From Neofusicoccum parvum (Eukaryota; Ascomycota; Dothideomycetes; Botryosphaeriales; Botryosphaeriaceae): a stretch of DNA of 64,000 nt. The position numbers and the translations under genes were made by a program. Under the pieces are notes generated by a model. It had not been told where the DNA came from. It was given only the letters and a program-made list of their open reading frames with translations, and did no database searches. The DNA is taken from positions 2,294,001 through 2,358,000 of the forward strand of contig CP087213.1 in assembly GCA_020912385.1 (NCBI GenBank), written 5' to 3'. Below, piece by piece: positions 9,739 through 21,284 of this stretch (its first letter is position 1; each line of letters starts with the position of its first letter).

Positions 9739-11504
9739 TCATGCTGTCAAGCCCTTGACAGAACCCTTCAGTCCAAACGCGACATGCTCTGAGGTCTGAC
9801 CGACATTGAGCTGCCCAAACTGCAGCTCCGTTTGTCTGATATCCTTCGCCAGCGGCTGGGTTCCGAGATGATGACCGTCCGCAAGCCTGTCCAGATCCGA
9901 ATTCCTGGTGGTCAACAGGAACGACGAGAACGACGCGCTGCTCGCAACTCCATTACTCCGCAGCGCGCAAAAACCCACAACAAGGCAGCCCAGCGTGGCA
10001 AATATGCTGACCGCGTACGCCGTCAGAAGCTTCGGAGCGTCGTAGCTGTAGAAGTTGCGCGGTTCGAACGTCAAGGCTCGCACGCTCGTGTTGTATTTCC
10101 CGGCCCACCCGGAGAACGTAAGCAGGCTGTACGTGAAGTTGCGGGAGAGGTCTTCGATTGCAGACGCCACCGAGCCGTTGCGACACATCCAAGGTTGCAT
10201 GGTGCCGTTGCCCAGGTTCGTGATGTTGGCCAGCTCCGGGCACGCGAACAGGGCCGAGTCAAGAACTGGCTGGTCCGCTTGATAGGACTCGTACGAACTA
10301 CCGTAAGTGCTCTCGGAGACATTGGCCACGAGCAGCTCGGAGAACAGGAGGTGGGTGATGAAGAATGTCGGAAGAACGCCGGGTCGGCGCTGTGTGTCTG
10401 AGTATCTGCCGACGTCTCCAGGAAAAGCGGCGGCCTGAATGTATGTCAGGGAGACGGGGACAATATTTTGGATGCCTTTCTCAAAGTGGACTTCGATGTT
10501 GTAAGATGTGTTCCATAGCTGGCAGACAATGTCGGCTCCGAATGCGTGAACGAAGATGATGTTGTTGAGGGTTTGGTTGGCTCTGCCGCGGTAGATCTCC
10601 GTACTCAAGGGACCCATTTGCTCGTCGTAAACATCTTGTAGAGAGGAATAGTTGAACCGTGTATGATTCCACATTGCATATTCCTCTGAAGTCCCAGTTA
10701 CAGCGCTTACGTTCTGGCACTTGTAGGATGGCCCCCAGAATTCAAGTGTGTAAGAATAGTCCCGAAAAACGGGCGTTTGGGGTACGACATCGAACGTGTA
10801 CCGGGTCAAGGCGAAAATGTAATTGGTACTAGTTCCCCAACCTATGTGATCGGCAAAATTAACAGTCTGAACGAGCATGTCCTGTGTGAGGCTCAACACT
10901 CCCGCGCGGACGGATAGGGTCGAAGGTGTTATAATCGCAATAATAGGCATAAACCTGTATTACCTTAATGCAAAACGATCATTGAGAACGGAATGTACTA
11001 TGATTCTTACCAGTAGACAAATGCTAGAATGACCAGAACCTTGGCCCGCAGGAGAAGGTCTTTGTTGAAGAGCGACGTTGGATCATGCATCAACGAGAAC
11101 ATCCCATCTATACAGCCAATGGTTAGGCTCTTTCGGCGCAGATTCATCCAGATCTGCTGTACTGATATGAGCACAACGGTGCTTCCGAGGCAAGTCTTCG
11201 TCAAAACCGCGAGCCCTGTGCCAATGCGGAGAGACCATGCTTGATGAGAACTGGATCGAACGACGTCATCTTCAAGCAAGAGATAGTAAAAATGATGACC
11301 AGTTGCGAAAACAATGCCACCGATGAAAAACAAGAGCATCAGAAATGGGCACCTCCAGTCAACATCTAACTTATTTGCTCCGGGTAGATCCTCGGTTGTC
11401 GATAATTGCGATGACACTAGAGGGGAAAGCTTTTGGTCGAGAGGTGGATTCCGATCGTTGAGGGGCACGGTTTCCGAGAATGTCGAACGCTGGTCTTGCT
11501 GCAT
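9739..11504 (-). CDS. Fungal multi-pass membrane protein, unknown function
   Basis: Exons 11504-11011 and 10954-9739, 569 aa. The intron junction rebuilds LAFVYWFMPIIAIITPSTLSV. Predicted helices: CPFLMLLFFIGGIVFATG, GTGLAVLTKTCLGSTVVLI, LVILAFVYWFMPIIAII, then a long loop of about 300 residues, and a last helix at TAYAVSIFATLGCLVVGFCAL. The loop is rich in N-x-S/T sequons and carries several Cys, so it is probably extracytoplasmic. A polar C-terminal tail follows. The pattern fits a common ascomycete family often database-labelled 'formylmethionine deformylase-like', a label with no enzymatic basis visible here. The start is the ATG before QQDQRSTFSE. The gene shares a 0.8-kb divergent promoter with the PLP enzyme at 12331. 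Confidence 0.8.
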
Positions 11505-12330
11505 GGCAATTGCTGAAGGTAAGTCAAAGAACGTAGTTGAGTATTTTAGAGCCCCTTCTAAGCTTGATATTTGTACACAGCTGGGCCGGTAATACAATGC
11601 TGACACTTGAGATTTGGCCCCGACAGCTGAGCAAAATCGGGTAGCTTGGCACGAGCCTATGCAGCTGCGACAGCTGCGTGGAGAGCCCGGGTGGTTCTTG
11701 GCCACTCTGTATTTAGAAGATCAGGGTTGTTGCGGATGGAGGGGAAACCCGAACGGTACCGGTCGGGAAATCTACAGCCCACTCAACCATTTCCCCGACG
11801 CGCGGGTAAGCACACTATGATGGGGAAAGAATCTTGGAGTCGGAGCATCCCTACAGGTCAAAGGTCAACGAGTCAACTAGCCATCTTGAGTGAAGTACAA
11901 AGCAGTAAACGAGTGAAAGGTGTATAATTAGTCACTGGCCCGACTTCGGCGGTTGTGATCGGCTGCAGATGCAGAAGCCGACCCGGAGTGCAACACCACC
12001 AAACACATCGCAGGCCTCATCAATCGCCCGCATCGGCGTGATGCACACTTTTGAATTGGGTTATTTGCGGTGCCTTGCCCGGCATCTTCAACGAGCACCA
12101 GCCCGTTGCCACCGCAGAGAATGGAGCTGCCCCGCCTTGATGACGATGCACGGCGGCGAGCGGGGAAGCAGCACGCTTTTCGCCGGCCGGGCAGCACGCC
12201 GGCGGCCGAAGCCAGTGCCCCCCACGCTCTGCTGCTAACACCACTAGCCATCTGCTGCGACTCTTAAATACACCGCCCCCCACGCCCAGAAAGCTTCCAC
12301 AGACTCCAGGTCACAGGAAAATCAGCAACA
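11505..12330. promoter_or_regulatory. Divergent promoter, membrane protein / D-serine dehydratase-like gene
   Basis: An 826-nt gap between two divergent starts. A TTAAATA element about 70 nt upstream of 12331 could serve as a TATA box for the plus-strand gene. No gene of its own was recognised. Confidence 0.45.
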
Positions 12331-13692
12331 ATGGTCGACGTCGCCCAGGATTATCTCAAGAGCTTCATCGGCCGCCCGGCCATCGACCTGCCGACCCCCG
12401 CCCTGGTTCTTAGCAAGCCCGTCATCGAGAAGAACTGCCAGAAACTGCACGACGATGTAAAGAGCTTGGGGATTGGCTTCAGGCCGCATGTCAAGACGCT
12501 GAAGGTCCGTCAGAAGAACACCGGGGAGTGGCAAATGCTGACAGGAACATCCACCGCAGTCTGAAGAAGTCACGAGACTAATGCTCGGCGGCGTGTCCAA
12601 GGGATGTGTGGCATCCACCCTGAGAGAAATCCGCGGCCTGATCCCTCTGGCCAAGGAAGGGCTTGTAGAAGACGTACGTCCACCCTCAAAGCACACCACC
12701 GCCCCATTGCCATCATCATAGCATCCACACACCAGATCCCATAGAACCAGCACCAACATCCATCTCAACAGGTCCTCTACGGCCTCCCAATCCGGCCCTC
12801 TGCCCTCCCCGAGCTCGTCACCCTCTCCCAGCACATGAAGATCCTCCTCATGCTGGACCACCCCTCCCAAATCACCGCCCTCGAAGCCTACGCCGCCAGC
12901 TACGCCGCCAGCGCCGCCGCCGCGCCCCCGCCCTGGCGCGTCTTCATCAAGATCGACATGGGCACGCACCGGGCAGGCATCCCGCTCACCTCGCCGACGC
13001 TGCGCGCGCTGATCCGCGCCGCCGAGGCGTCGCCCGCCACGCAGATCCACGGCTTCTACTGCCACGCGGGGCACTCGTACGCGGCGCGCACGCCGGACGC
13101 GGCCGCCGCCGTGCTGCGCGACGAGGTGGGCGCCGCCGCCGCCGCCGCCCGCCTGCTGTCGTCGACGGACGACGACGAACCGCTCGTCGTCTCCTTCGGC
13201 TCTACCCCCACCGCCCACGTCGTCGCCGCCCTCGCGGGCGAGCTGCCTCCGCGCCTGCGTCTCGAGCTGCATGCAGGCAACTTCCCGGCGAATGACCTGC
13301 AGCAGCTGGCGACTGGCTGCGTTGCTGAGACCGACCAGGCCGTGCGCGTGCTGGCGGAGGTGTGCAGCGTGTACGCCGAGCGCAACGAGGCGCTGGTGAA
13401 CGCGGGTGTGATCGCGTTGGCGAGGGAGCCTGGGCCGCTGCCGGGGTTTGGGAGGGTGATGGGGAGGCCGGAGTGGAATGTCGGGAGGTTGAGCCAGGAG
13501 CATGGGATTCTGGTGAGCGAGAAGGAGGCGCAGGGCGGGGCGGGGAAGGTGGAGGATGTGTTTGAGGTGGGCGAGAAGGTGTGGTTGTGGATTCAGCACG
13601 CGTGCATCACGGCGGCGGCGCATCATTATTATTTCGTGGTTGATGAGGAGGATGTGGTGAGGGATGTGTGGGTGCCGTGGAAGGGATGGTGA
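12331..13692 (+). CDS. D-serine dehydratase-like PLP enzyme (alanine-racemase fold)
   Basis: PLP- and probably Zn-dependent enzyme of the D-serine dehydratase / D-threonine aldolase group; expected to deaminate D-serine or cleave a D-3-hydroxyamino acid in the cytosol. Exons 12331-12504, 12560-12673, 12772-13692; 402 aa. DLPTPALVLSK and RPHVKTLK near residues 50-58 mark the N-terminal barrel with the PLP lysine. VFIKIDMGTHRAGI and IHGFYCHAGHSY are later barrel strands. The C-terminal D-ser_dehydrat domain ends with QHACITAAAHHYYFVVD, where H and C match the family's zinc-site motif. An Ala-rich stretch after TALEAYAASY is low complexity. The substrate cannot be decided from sequence. Confidence 0.88.
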
Positions 13693-15334
13693 TTTTTGGT
13701 GTTGGAGGAGTGGTGACCGGGTGCTGAGACTGACCGGATGGAAAGCTCTTCCCGGTAGCCCCAGGATGTACTTGGCATCCTAAGTTGTTGCACGAGACCA
13801 CCTTTGCATGTGTGAAAATACAGATAACAGCAGCATTGAAAACAGATGATATTTCTTGTATGAGTTTTGCAGCATCACCAAGCCAATGTAAAAGGGTGCT
13901 GCAGCCAGCAGCCAGAACAAAAAGAGCGGTAATTTAAGTAGAAATGCTTAGGTGGAGCTGAGTTGTTCTTCCAGAAGCAGCCTTGTTTACATTTATATCT
14001 TAAAGTTGTCTGGACGAAAGCTTGAAATCCCTCTATTAAACGTGTTGTCGATCAAGCCTGTCTGAGACGATTCGCACTTACCACCGACTGTAGCATCTTC
14101 TCCAAGAATCTAGTAAATCGATGAGTACCTTGAATTTCTCGTGTTCTCTCTGCTGTTATTGGGCTCATTCCTCCATCAACTCAACTACGCTTGCTCCTTC
14201 CGCCGCGCCCCATCCGAACGCGCCGGAAATACCTGATCAGGAAATGCCGATGATCGCAGATGAGGAGGCTCCGTGCCTCAACACCACACCGGCATTTCTG
14301 CCGTGTCTGGTGACAGTCGGCTGGCTGAATGTCGAAGCCCAGCCCGAATTCTTTTTCTCGTCCTTAGAGCAGCTCATGGTTGCAGATGCGGTGTTCCCCT
14401 CATGCTTTCGGTTGACATTCCCGACTCGACTCTTGGCCTACCGCAGAACAAAGACATGTCGTCGCAGGTGGAGCAACCAACCAGTCTTGCTGAATATGAC
14501 AAAACAAAGGCAGCCGAAATTCGACAGTCGACAATATATCGCTGATGACTAGTGATGCTACGGTGGAGCGGATCAAATCATCGCCGAGTGAAAATGCTCA
14601 GATGCCTGGACCAGGGTTGACTTAAGCTTGAAACCTTATCGGTTATTGTCTTTCTCCATTGTCTTCGTTATTTAGTCTAATAGGGGTGGGACAAGACAGC
14701 GTCCTACGTGGTCAAGCCTCTATTTCCCGTTCCGTGGCAAGCATTCCCGCGGCCAACCACCTCACTTCACCACATCGGCGCTGGATGGCAAAGATGTTCG
14801 CAGACAGAACAGCAGACCGATAGGTGAGGTGGTGCAAGCGCCTGTGGTCGATTCGCGGCCAAGTGGGCGCTTGGCCAGCCGAAAACAGCGCCTGGCGGCA
14901 GCGCCTGCGCAACCCTCCGGGCACGGCGCGCCCGTGTGAGCTCCTGGACGCGCCGCTCTTGAAACACCACATCGCACGAAACGCGGAGACTACAAGATGT
15001 AAGTCAAAGGCAATGGCGATGAGGAAGATGGCGCCGTCGATGGCACTGTCTCAGACAGAGACATGGTGATGGAGGGCCCAAGGTGGGCGCGTCGTGAAAG
15101 TGGTGGCCGCCGCGTGCACCTGCGCTCGCCTACACCATCCTCACTTTGCAACACCACGCTTTCTTTGTCCGTCAATGCAGCCGGTCTGCTTGCATTCTTT
15201 TCTGCTCGCAGTCAGGCACTGTCGGTATCTCTTACCGCTTATCTTCTGTCAATACTCTCAGGGCCCCTCTACAGCATTCGGCTCGCTCTTTTCCCTCACC
15301 TTCACTAGTTCCTTACTCGGCCTCGACCGTCACT
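13693..15334 (+). other. Intergenic, no confident gene
   Basis: About 1.6 kb. An ATG-started frame of 143 codons at 14121-14552 shows no family feature, and a second frame overlaps it on the same strand. I do not call either. From 15100 onward the DNA is pyrimidine-rich and is probably promoter and leader of the DUF1996 gene. Confidence 0.45.
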
Positions 15335-16915
15335 ATGCCTTTTTCTTTGATCCAGTCGCTCGTTATTGGACTGGCCGTCCTGCTGCGCGTTCAGGCCACA
15401 TGGGTTGTCCAGTGCAATGGCCGCCTCTACGACCAGCGCTCCGACCCCATCGTCCAGCCGGGCCGAGTCTCGCACCATGTCCACGTCCTCTGCGGTGGAA
15501 ATGGCTTCAACTTCACCATGGACTTCAACGATGCCCGCAACTCGGTCTGCAGCTCTTGCAACATCAAGCAGGACATGTCTGCCTACTGGACACCCAAGCT
15601 TTACTACCGCAACCAGGACGGCACGTTCCAGCACGTGCCTATTGAGGGAGATGATGGCAAGGGTAACACTGGCGGCATGGCCATCTACTATCTGTGAGAT
15701 CTCCAACTTATCTACGAGAAACTTGCCTTACTGATGCTGTTAGCCACCGTCCTGGGCCCGACAACGACAAGATATGGCCTTTCCCGCCCGAGTTTCGGAT
15801 GGTTGCCGGAAATCCCTTCAAGCGCACCCCCGGATCCGACTTTAATAGCAAAGCTGTTAGCACTCGCTGTCTCGGCAGGATGGTTGAAGGCACCGACCAA
15901 GATCTCGAGACCCTGGGCTTTCCCGACGTGCCCTGTCCTAATGGGGTTCGCCTCCAAGTCACCTTCCCGGGCTGCTGGAATGGCAAAGACGCCGACGCCC
16001 CCGATCATGTCTCTCACGTAGCCTACCCTATTGATGGCTCTTTCGACAATGGACGGTGCCCGAGCACCCATCCCAAACACATCATGACTTTGTTCTTCGA
16101 AGTCACTTACAGGACCGACAAATTTGCGAACATGTGGTGGGATAGTAAGCAGCCATTTGTCCTGGCAACTGGCGACCCCACCGGCTATGGCATGCATGGA
16201 GACTTCCTGAACGGATGGGATCCTACCACATTGGACAAGGCCATCAGTGACTGCACCGATGGTCAGACAGACTGCCCCGACAAGACCTTCACTTACTGGA
16301 GTGGTCCGCAGCAGCAACGATGCAAGCTTCCTCTCTCGGTCAACGAGGTGGTGCAAGCACCCAATCTGCCCTCGCTTCCTGGCTGCAATCCGGTGTCGTA
16401 CGACATGCCCATGGCCATCAAGAACAACAAGAACTGCAACAACAAGGCTGTGTTCAACCCGAGCAAGGACCGACCGCTCCCTCCGATCAACGGCTGGGAG
16501 TACGTTGGCTGCGGTAACGACGACCCGGAAAACGGTCGCACGTTTCCAGACGAGCGCTGGGTGGACAACAGCATGACGCACCAGAAGTGTGTCGATCACT
16601 GCAACGCGGGCGGCTACACTTACGCGGGGCTGGAGTACAGGAATGAGTAGGTGGCAACTCTCCATGAGATGGGACAGCAAGCTGACACTGTTCAATCACA
16701 GGTGCTACTGTGGCAATGGCCTCGCATCCGATCGCATGCCCTGGCCTGGGGTTTGGGGCAACTGCATCTTGCCTTGCCCGGGTGACCCAACAGTGGAGTG
16801 TGGAGGCTACAATGCGATCACGATCTACAAGAAGTCGACAACGACAGCGGCCCTGACGAAGAGGCGTCGCTTTGTTGATCGGATTTCGGATTACCTGATG
16901 TCAGAGGTTGAGTGA
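15335..16915 (+). CDS. Secreted DUF1996 / WSC-domain protein
   Basis: Predicted extracellular, carbohydrate-associated protein. Exons 15335-15693, 15744-16646, 16702-16915; 491 aa. A signal peptide (MPFSLIQSLVIGLAVLLRVQA) is followed by DUF1996: CNGRLYDQRSDPIVQPGRVS-HHVHVLCGGNGF, then RCPSTHPKHIMTLFFEV and a YGMHGDFLNGWD motif. A C-terminal WSC domain starts at GWEYVGCGNDD and contains YTYAGLEYRNECYCGN across intron 2, then LPCPGDPTVECGGYNAITIY; its Cys spacing is normal. There is no C-terminal membrane helix or GPI signal, so it is probably released or wall-bound by the WSC domain. Family members are common in plant-associated fungi; the activity of DUF1996 is unknown. Confidence 0.9.
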
Positions 16916-18124
16916 TGACGATGGGCACAAGCTTTCGCGTCGTGGAGGCGCAGGCAGAAAGATCAGCTAGCCTCTGCTGGTTTTAAGCTTCTCTGTACAA
17001 ATAGGCGAGACGGTGCTGAGGTTAAGGGTACGGGAAAGGGCCTATTGGCTCACTTTGGCACGCTGCTGGATAGATGCGGAGAACAATGAAGGATGATTGG
17101 CAGGCTTGCAGCGATCGAACCAAGGTCGAGAGGCTCACGACCACGCGTACGATCAAACATGCAGTCCATTTTAAGAGTCCACGTAAAGTCTTATAGCATG
17201 ACACGGTGCGGCCGACGCTTGGTCGTGGTCTAAATATAGCGGTAAGCTGACAAAAACGGAAAGGCACGTGCGCGGGGCCAAGCGAGGTGGAAATTGAGAG
17301 GAGAGCGGACGGCCAACCTCGCAGTCTCTCTCGTCGCCGCACACATGTCTCGGCGCGGCATGCAGCTGCCACCGGCGGCAGTCAGCGCGAGGGTTGTGCA
17401 ACACGCGCATCTCGCAGCGGTCGAGCCTCTATCTTCACAGGCCGGCAGTGCGTCGCAGCGGTCAGACATCCATCTTCACACGCCGGCAGTACCTCGCAGC
17501 GGGCGGCGGCAGCGAGCCCCGCACTGCAAGGCTGGCAGGCAGCACCGCCGCACAACAACCCACAAGTCCCACGAATGACGGCCCGCGCGCGGATTCAGAC
17601 GTCGTATTTAAGCGTACCACTCTCGGCAGCCCCCACGATCTCGTCCATCCGCCCAGTCGTGGCGGGCGCCGAAGGATTGGAGGTGCCCACCCCGGCGCCG
17701 CCTCGCCAGTCACCGGCAGCGCTGGGCTGGCCTCAGGATGAACCTTCGCAGTGTCCCGTCTGACATGCATGAGCCAGCCTGGCGTGCGGCCGCGCCACCG
17801 CCTTCTTGCCCGCGGCCACGGTGAGGATTACGATAGCGGACGCGACCGCATCTGGGCCACCAACACGCCACGGCGCCGCTCGGTTCGCGGGTGCGTGGTG
17901 TTTGCTACATGGGGACCCGGCAGGAGGGCTGAGCCGGCTCGTGGTAGGCGTAAAAGGAATGCCATTCCCATCGCCCGGGTTCGCCTGCATTTGCGTCAAC
18001 ACACCCCGCTCTGCCCTGCCGTCAGCTGTCAATCTGCCGCCGGCTTCATGTAGCCGCGCCTCCCCTTCTCCACTGCGCGCCTTCCGATCGGTTTGCGCCC
18101 ACGCTGCTCTCCCCACCGCCCGCC
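16916..18124 (+). other. Intergenic with a short tandem repeat
   Basis: About 1.2 kb. Contains the 41-bp repeat described separately. Beyond that I see only GC-rich DNA with unconvincing open frames. A possible leader of the cupredoxin gene begins near 18050. Confidence 0.5.
17412..17503 (+). repeat. 41-bp tandem repeat, about 2.2 copies
   Basis: TCGCAGCGG recurs at 17412, 17453 and, as TCGCAGCGGG, at 17494. TATCTTCACAGGCCGGCAGT / CATCTTCACACGCCGGCAGT is conserved inside each unit. Period is 41 nt with a few mismatches. It is intergenic, in no recognisable gene. Confidence 0.75.
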
Positions 18125-19563
18125 ATGACACGACTCCTCGCCGCCATTGGCGTGCTGCAGCTGGCGACGGGCCTTCTCGCGCAGACAACGACGTCGTCGA
18201 GCTCGCCGTCCGTCTACACCGTCGCCGTCGGCGCCAATGGCCACAAGTTCACCCCCAACACCACCGTCGCAAAGCCCGGCGACATAATAGTCTTCGACTT
18301 CTACCCCACAAACCACTCGGTCATCCGCGGGGAGTACAACAAAGCCTCGGTGTGCGGCACTCCTGGCTGCAATCCATGCGTGCCCTGGGAGTTATATCAC
18401 ACCGACGAGCCCTACCAAGGCTTCTTCTCAGACAACCGCATCATCGACTCCTTCACCCAGGTGCGTTAAATTAGTTCAATGCCTTGGCTTCCATGCCAAT
18501 CGACGCCGTCTTCAGGATCCTGCGTGGTACAAGTAGTCATCCGCATGAGTAGAGAAGCCTAGATGATGCTCTTCTGGATGGCTGCGTGAAACCCGCACGG
18601 ACACTGTGCTCGATTGGGACATGGCTGCTTGCCGGCCAAGCGCAGATCTCCCTGAATCTCAATTGAAGCTAACTCTTCAACAGAGGGAGACATGGAACCT
18701 CACAGTCAACAGCACCGACCCCATCTGGTTCTACTGCGACGCGCTGGAATCATGTTCTCCAAACGGCATGGTTGGGGTCATCAACCCGGTTCGTCGCCGC
18801 AAAAGAAATGTGGTTCGTGCCACGCGCTGACATCACCCAGACCAACGACACATCCATCGATCTCCAACACCAGCAAGCCGTGGACTCAGCCTACCAGCTC
18901 GCGCCCGGCCAGACGTGGCCAGCCGAGGGAACACAGTCGACGTCATCCGGCTCCAGCCACCACAGCTCCAAGCTCTCGGGCGGCGCCATCGCGGGCATCG
19001 TCGTCGGCGGCGTGGCCTTCGTCGCCATGGCGGCCGCGCTGACCTTCTACATCGGCCGCAACAACGCCTACAGCAAGTTCTTCAAGCACGCGCACTCGCA
19101 GCCGCCCATGTCGGAGATCGGCGGCGAGGCGGGCGCGGCAGGTCACGGTGGCGGCTCGTCGGCGCCGCCGTGGTCGGACCACACGCCGTCGCGCATGGGC
19201 AGCCCGCCGCCGACCATGCCCGGCAGCCCGCCGCTGGGCTCGGAGAAGCCGCCCAACCAGGCCCGCTGGAGCGACAGCACCGCTTTCTCCCACCAGCGCC
19301 TGGGCTCCCCGCCCCCCCAGGACCACATGACCTTCGTCGGCTACAACAGGCAGACCGGCGCCCCGGAGTTCTCGTCAGAGCTGCCCGGCGACCACGAGAT
19401 TCATCAGGTGGGGTCGCCGGGCACGCCGGGGCTGCCGCCGCAGCAGTATCCGCCGGCGGTGAGGGAGGAGGCGAGGGTGCTGGGTGGCAGTCCGGTCGAG
19501 ATGGAGGCGCCGGCGGAGGCGAGGATGCAGAGAGGGTCGAAAGGGGCGCCGCCGCCGGTGTGA
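18125..19563 (+). CDS. Membrane-anchored cupredoxin-domain (serine-rich) protein
   Basis: Extracellular cupredoxin fold on a single-pass anchor. Exons 18125-18460, 18684-18788, 18841-19563; 387 aa. The signal peptide ends near residue 20 (LQLATGLLAQ). The cupredoxin runs from about 29 to 148, with PGDIIVFDFYPTNHSV (H64), DPIWFYC (C130) and GMVGVINP (M141). A Thr/Ser linker leads to the helix GGAIAGIVVGGVAFVAMAAAL, then a Pro/Gly-rich cytosolic tail. Intron 2 is only 52 nt (18789-18840); without it the frame appears broken. The usual blue-copper set is H, C, H, M, but the second His, expected just before C136, is Ser here (ESCSPNGM). Copper binding may therefore be altered or absent. Role unknown. 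Confidence 0.85.
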
Positions 19564-21284
19564 GAGGGGTCGTTGGTGGCGTTGGGTGCTGCGGGATGGA
19601 TTTTTACTGTGTAAGGGGAAAACATGGCAGAGGCGGCATTCGCTAATGCTCGTGGAAGCGTCTTGGGACTGAGATACCAACAATAGAAGCTATGTTGAAT
19701 TCATCGCGGGCGTCATGCGGCAGGCTTTCCGGTTGTTCGGCATTTGTACAGAGGGATGTTGGTCGCTGAGAGCAAATGCCAAGAGAATACAGTCAACGCG
19801 AGCAAGGATTGCTCTTGAAGAACCCGTGCGGACGTAGAAGTGCTCTGGAATACACCCAGAAGCATTCTGGACCGACATGTCAACCGGGACGGCAATTCAC
19901 GCTAACCGTCGGCTGCATCAGCCAGGCGTAGCCGCTGCAGTCTGCGCACGTCGGCTGGCGACGCGGAACATTAGACTGGGATTCGAGGCTCAAAAGTGAA
20001 GTATGCCAACACTCCGGCAGCGATTGCCGACGTGCTTACTTATCTCGCAGGCCACACTATTGGCCTGGGGAGCGGGTGTGATTTGGCGATTCATACGGCG
20101 ATAGCCTTATCATCCCAAAGCGGCAGGTCTGGCATGCTAAGCGTCGCGTGACAAGCCACGCCGCAACGACATCCCAAGCCCAACTTCTTCTTTGCCCCGT
20201 GGACGGCCTCAACACCTGCTGCTGCACGCCTGCCAAGCCCGTCCCTCGAGCGGGATGCCAACGCAAGCGCTGACAAGACACGCCCGCGATTCTTGGCTCT
20301 CTGGATGCCAAGCATAACGCCTTTGGATCCAGGAATCACTTGCCCCTGCACACCTGCCTGATTGGCGCCGTGCACCGAGACACAGCGGCACCCCAAGCCT
20401 TTGCTCCCGCCGTTATCAGAGTGCCGCCGATGCGTGCAGGACGTCCATACCGCTGCTCAACGCTGGGTGACGGCCGTCTCACAGCGACCTGCTCCACCAC
20501 GTTTGGGGGCATCCTCCGTAGCACGCCTGAGGGAACCCCGTCAGAGGACGCGTCATCAGGAATCCGCCGATCCACCGATGACAGAGATATAAATGTTTGC
20601 TTTGTTCTCTGTCTCGCGCGTGGACAGTCCTGCTTCCTGAGGATTCGCGGGGTTGGCGTTAGGCGCTCCCTCCCTCTTAGTCACGCCTGAAGACTTATGG
20701 CCGCCTTGCACACATCCGGACCGCTCCCTTCCTTTGCCGCCTTCCGTTTCCAGACGCCTTGTCCCGCAGCAAGGCACGAGGAGAGCCGCTTCCATGCGTA
20801 TACGGACCGCACCCGCGCGAGGGTTTTCCAGGTGTGGCGCGCCTTTAGGCCCTGGGCCCCCGCGACGCCCGCCGATCCGAAGAGGCAACTTGTCGGGCAT
20901 TATAGGGCCTGACCATGACACGTACCTGCGGGAGCCGCTCTTGGCCTTCTAGAAAGACCGCATCATTTGATCGCCCGGGGCTTGGACAAGTCTTGGGTGC
21001 TTTGCTTCAACGCCTGGCTCCGGTGCTACCACTGATATCACGACATGGCCGGCCGGGCCAAGCCAATACTGCCCTGCACTTTGCTTTGCCTCTTTCCCAG
21101 ATGATCTTAGCAGAGGAGCACACCAAGGTGCTTACTCCACGCGAGATGGGCGAGATGGTCCAGCGTGATCAGGTATAAAAGGGCTCGACGAGCACCGCGT
21201 TGGGGAGAGCATCAGTCCAGCAGCAGCATCTCTCAGGATCTTCTCCAGACACCGGACAGACCAAACTCTTCTCCTCGTTTCAAG
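19564..21284 (+). other. Intergenic, 5' region of the subtilase
   Basis: About 1.7 kb with no recognisable gene; short frames on both strands show no family pattern. A TATA box (TATAAAA, 21174-21180) lies about 105 nt upstream of the subtilase ATG. Confidence 0.5.
21174..21180 (+). promoter_or_regulatory. TATA box of the subtilase gene
   Basis: TATAAAA followed by GGGC, 105 nt upstream of the ATG at 21285; typical of a strongly regulated secreted-protease promoter. Confidence 0.6.

Noticed and set aside
14121..14552. ATG-started frame of 143 codons
   Set aside because: Overlapped by another open frame on the same strand; no family features, no clear splice context.
18772..18840. Frameshift or separate gene start in the cupredoxin gene
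   Set aside because: A 52-nt intron with a CTGAC branch site and CAG acceptor restores one continuous frame.
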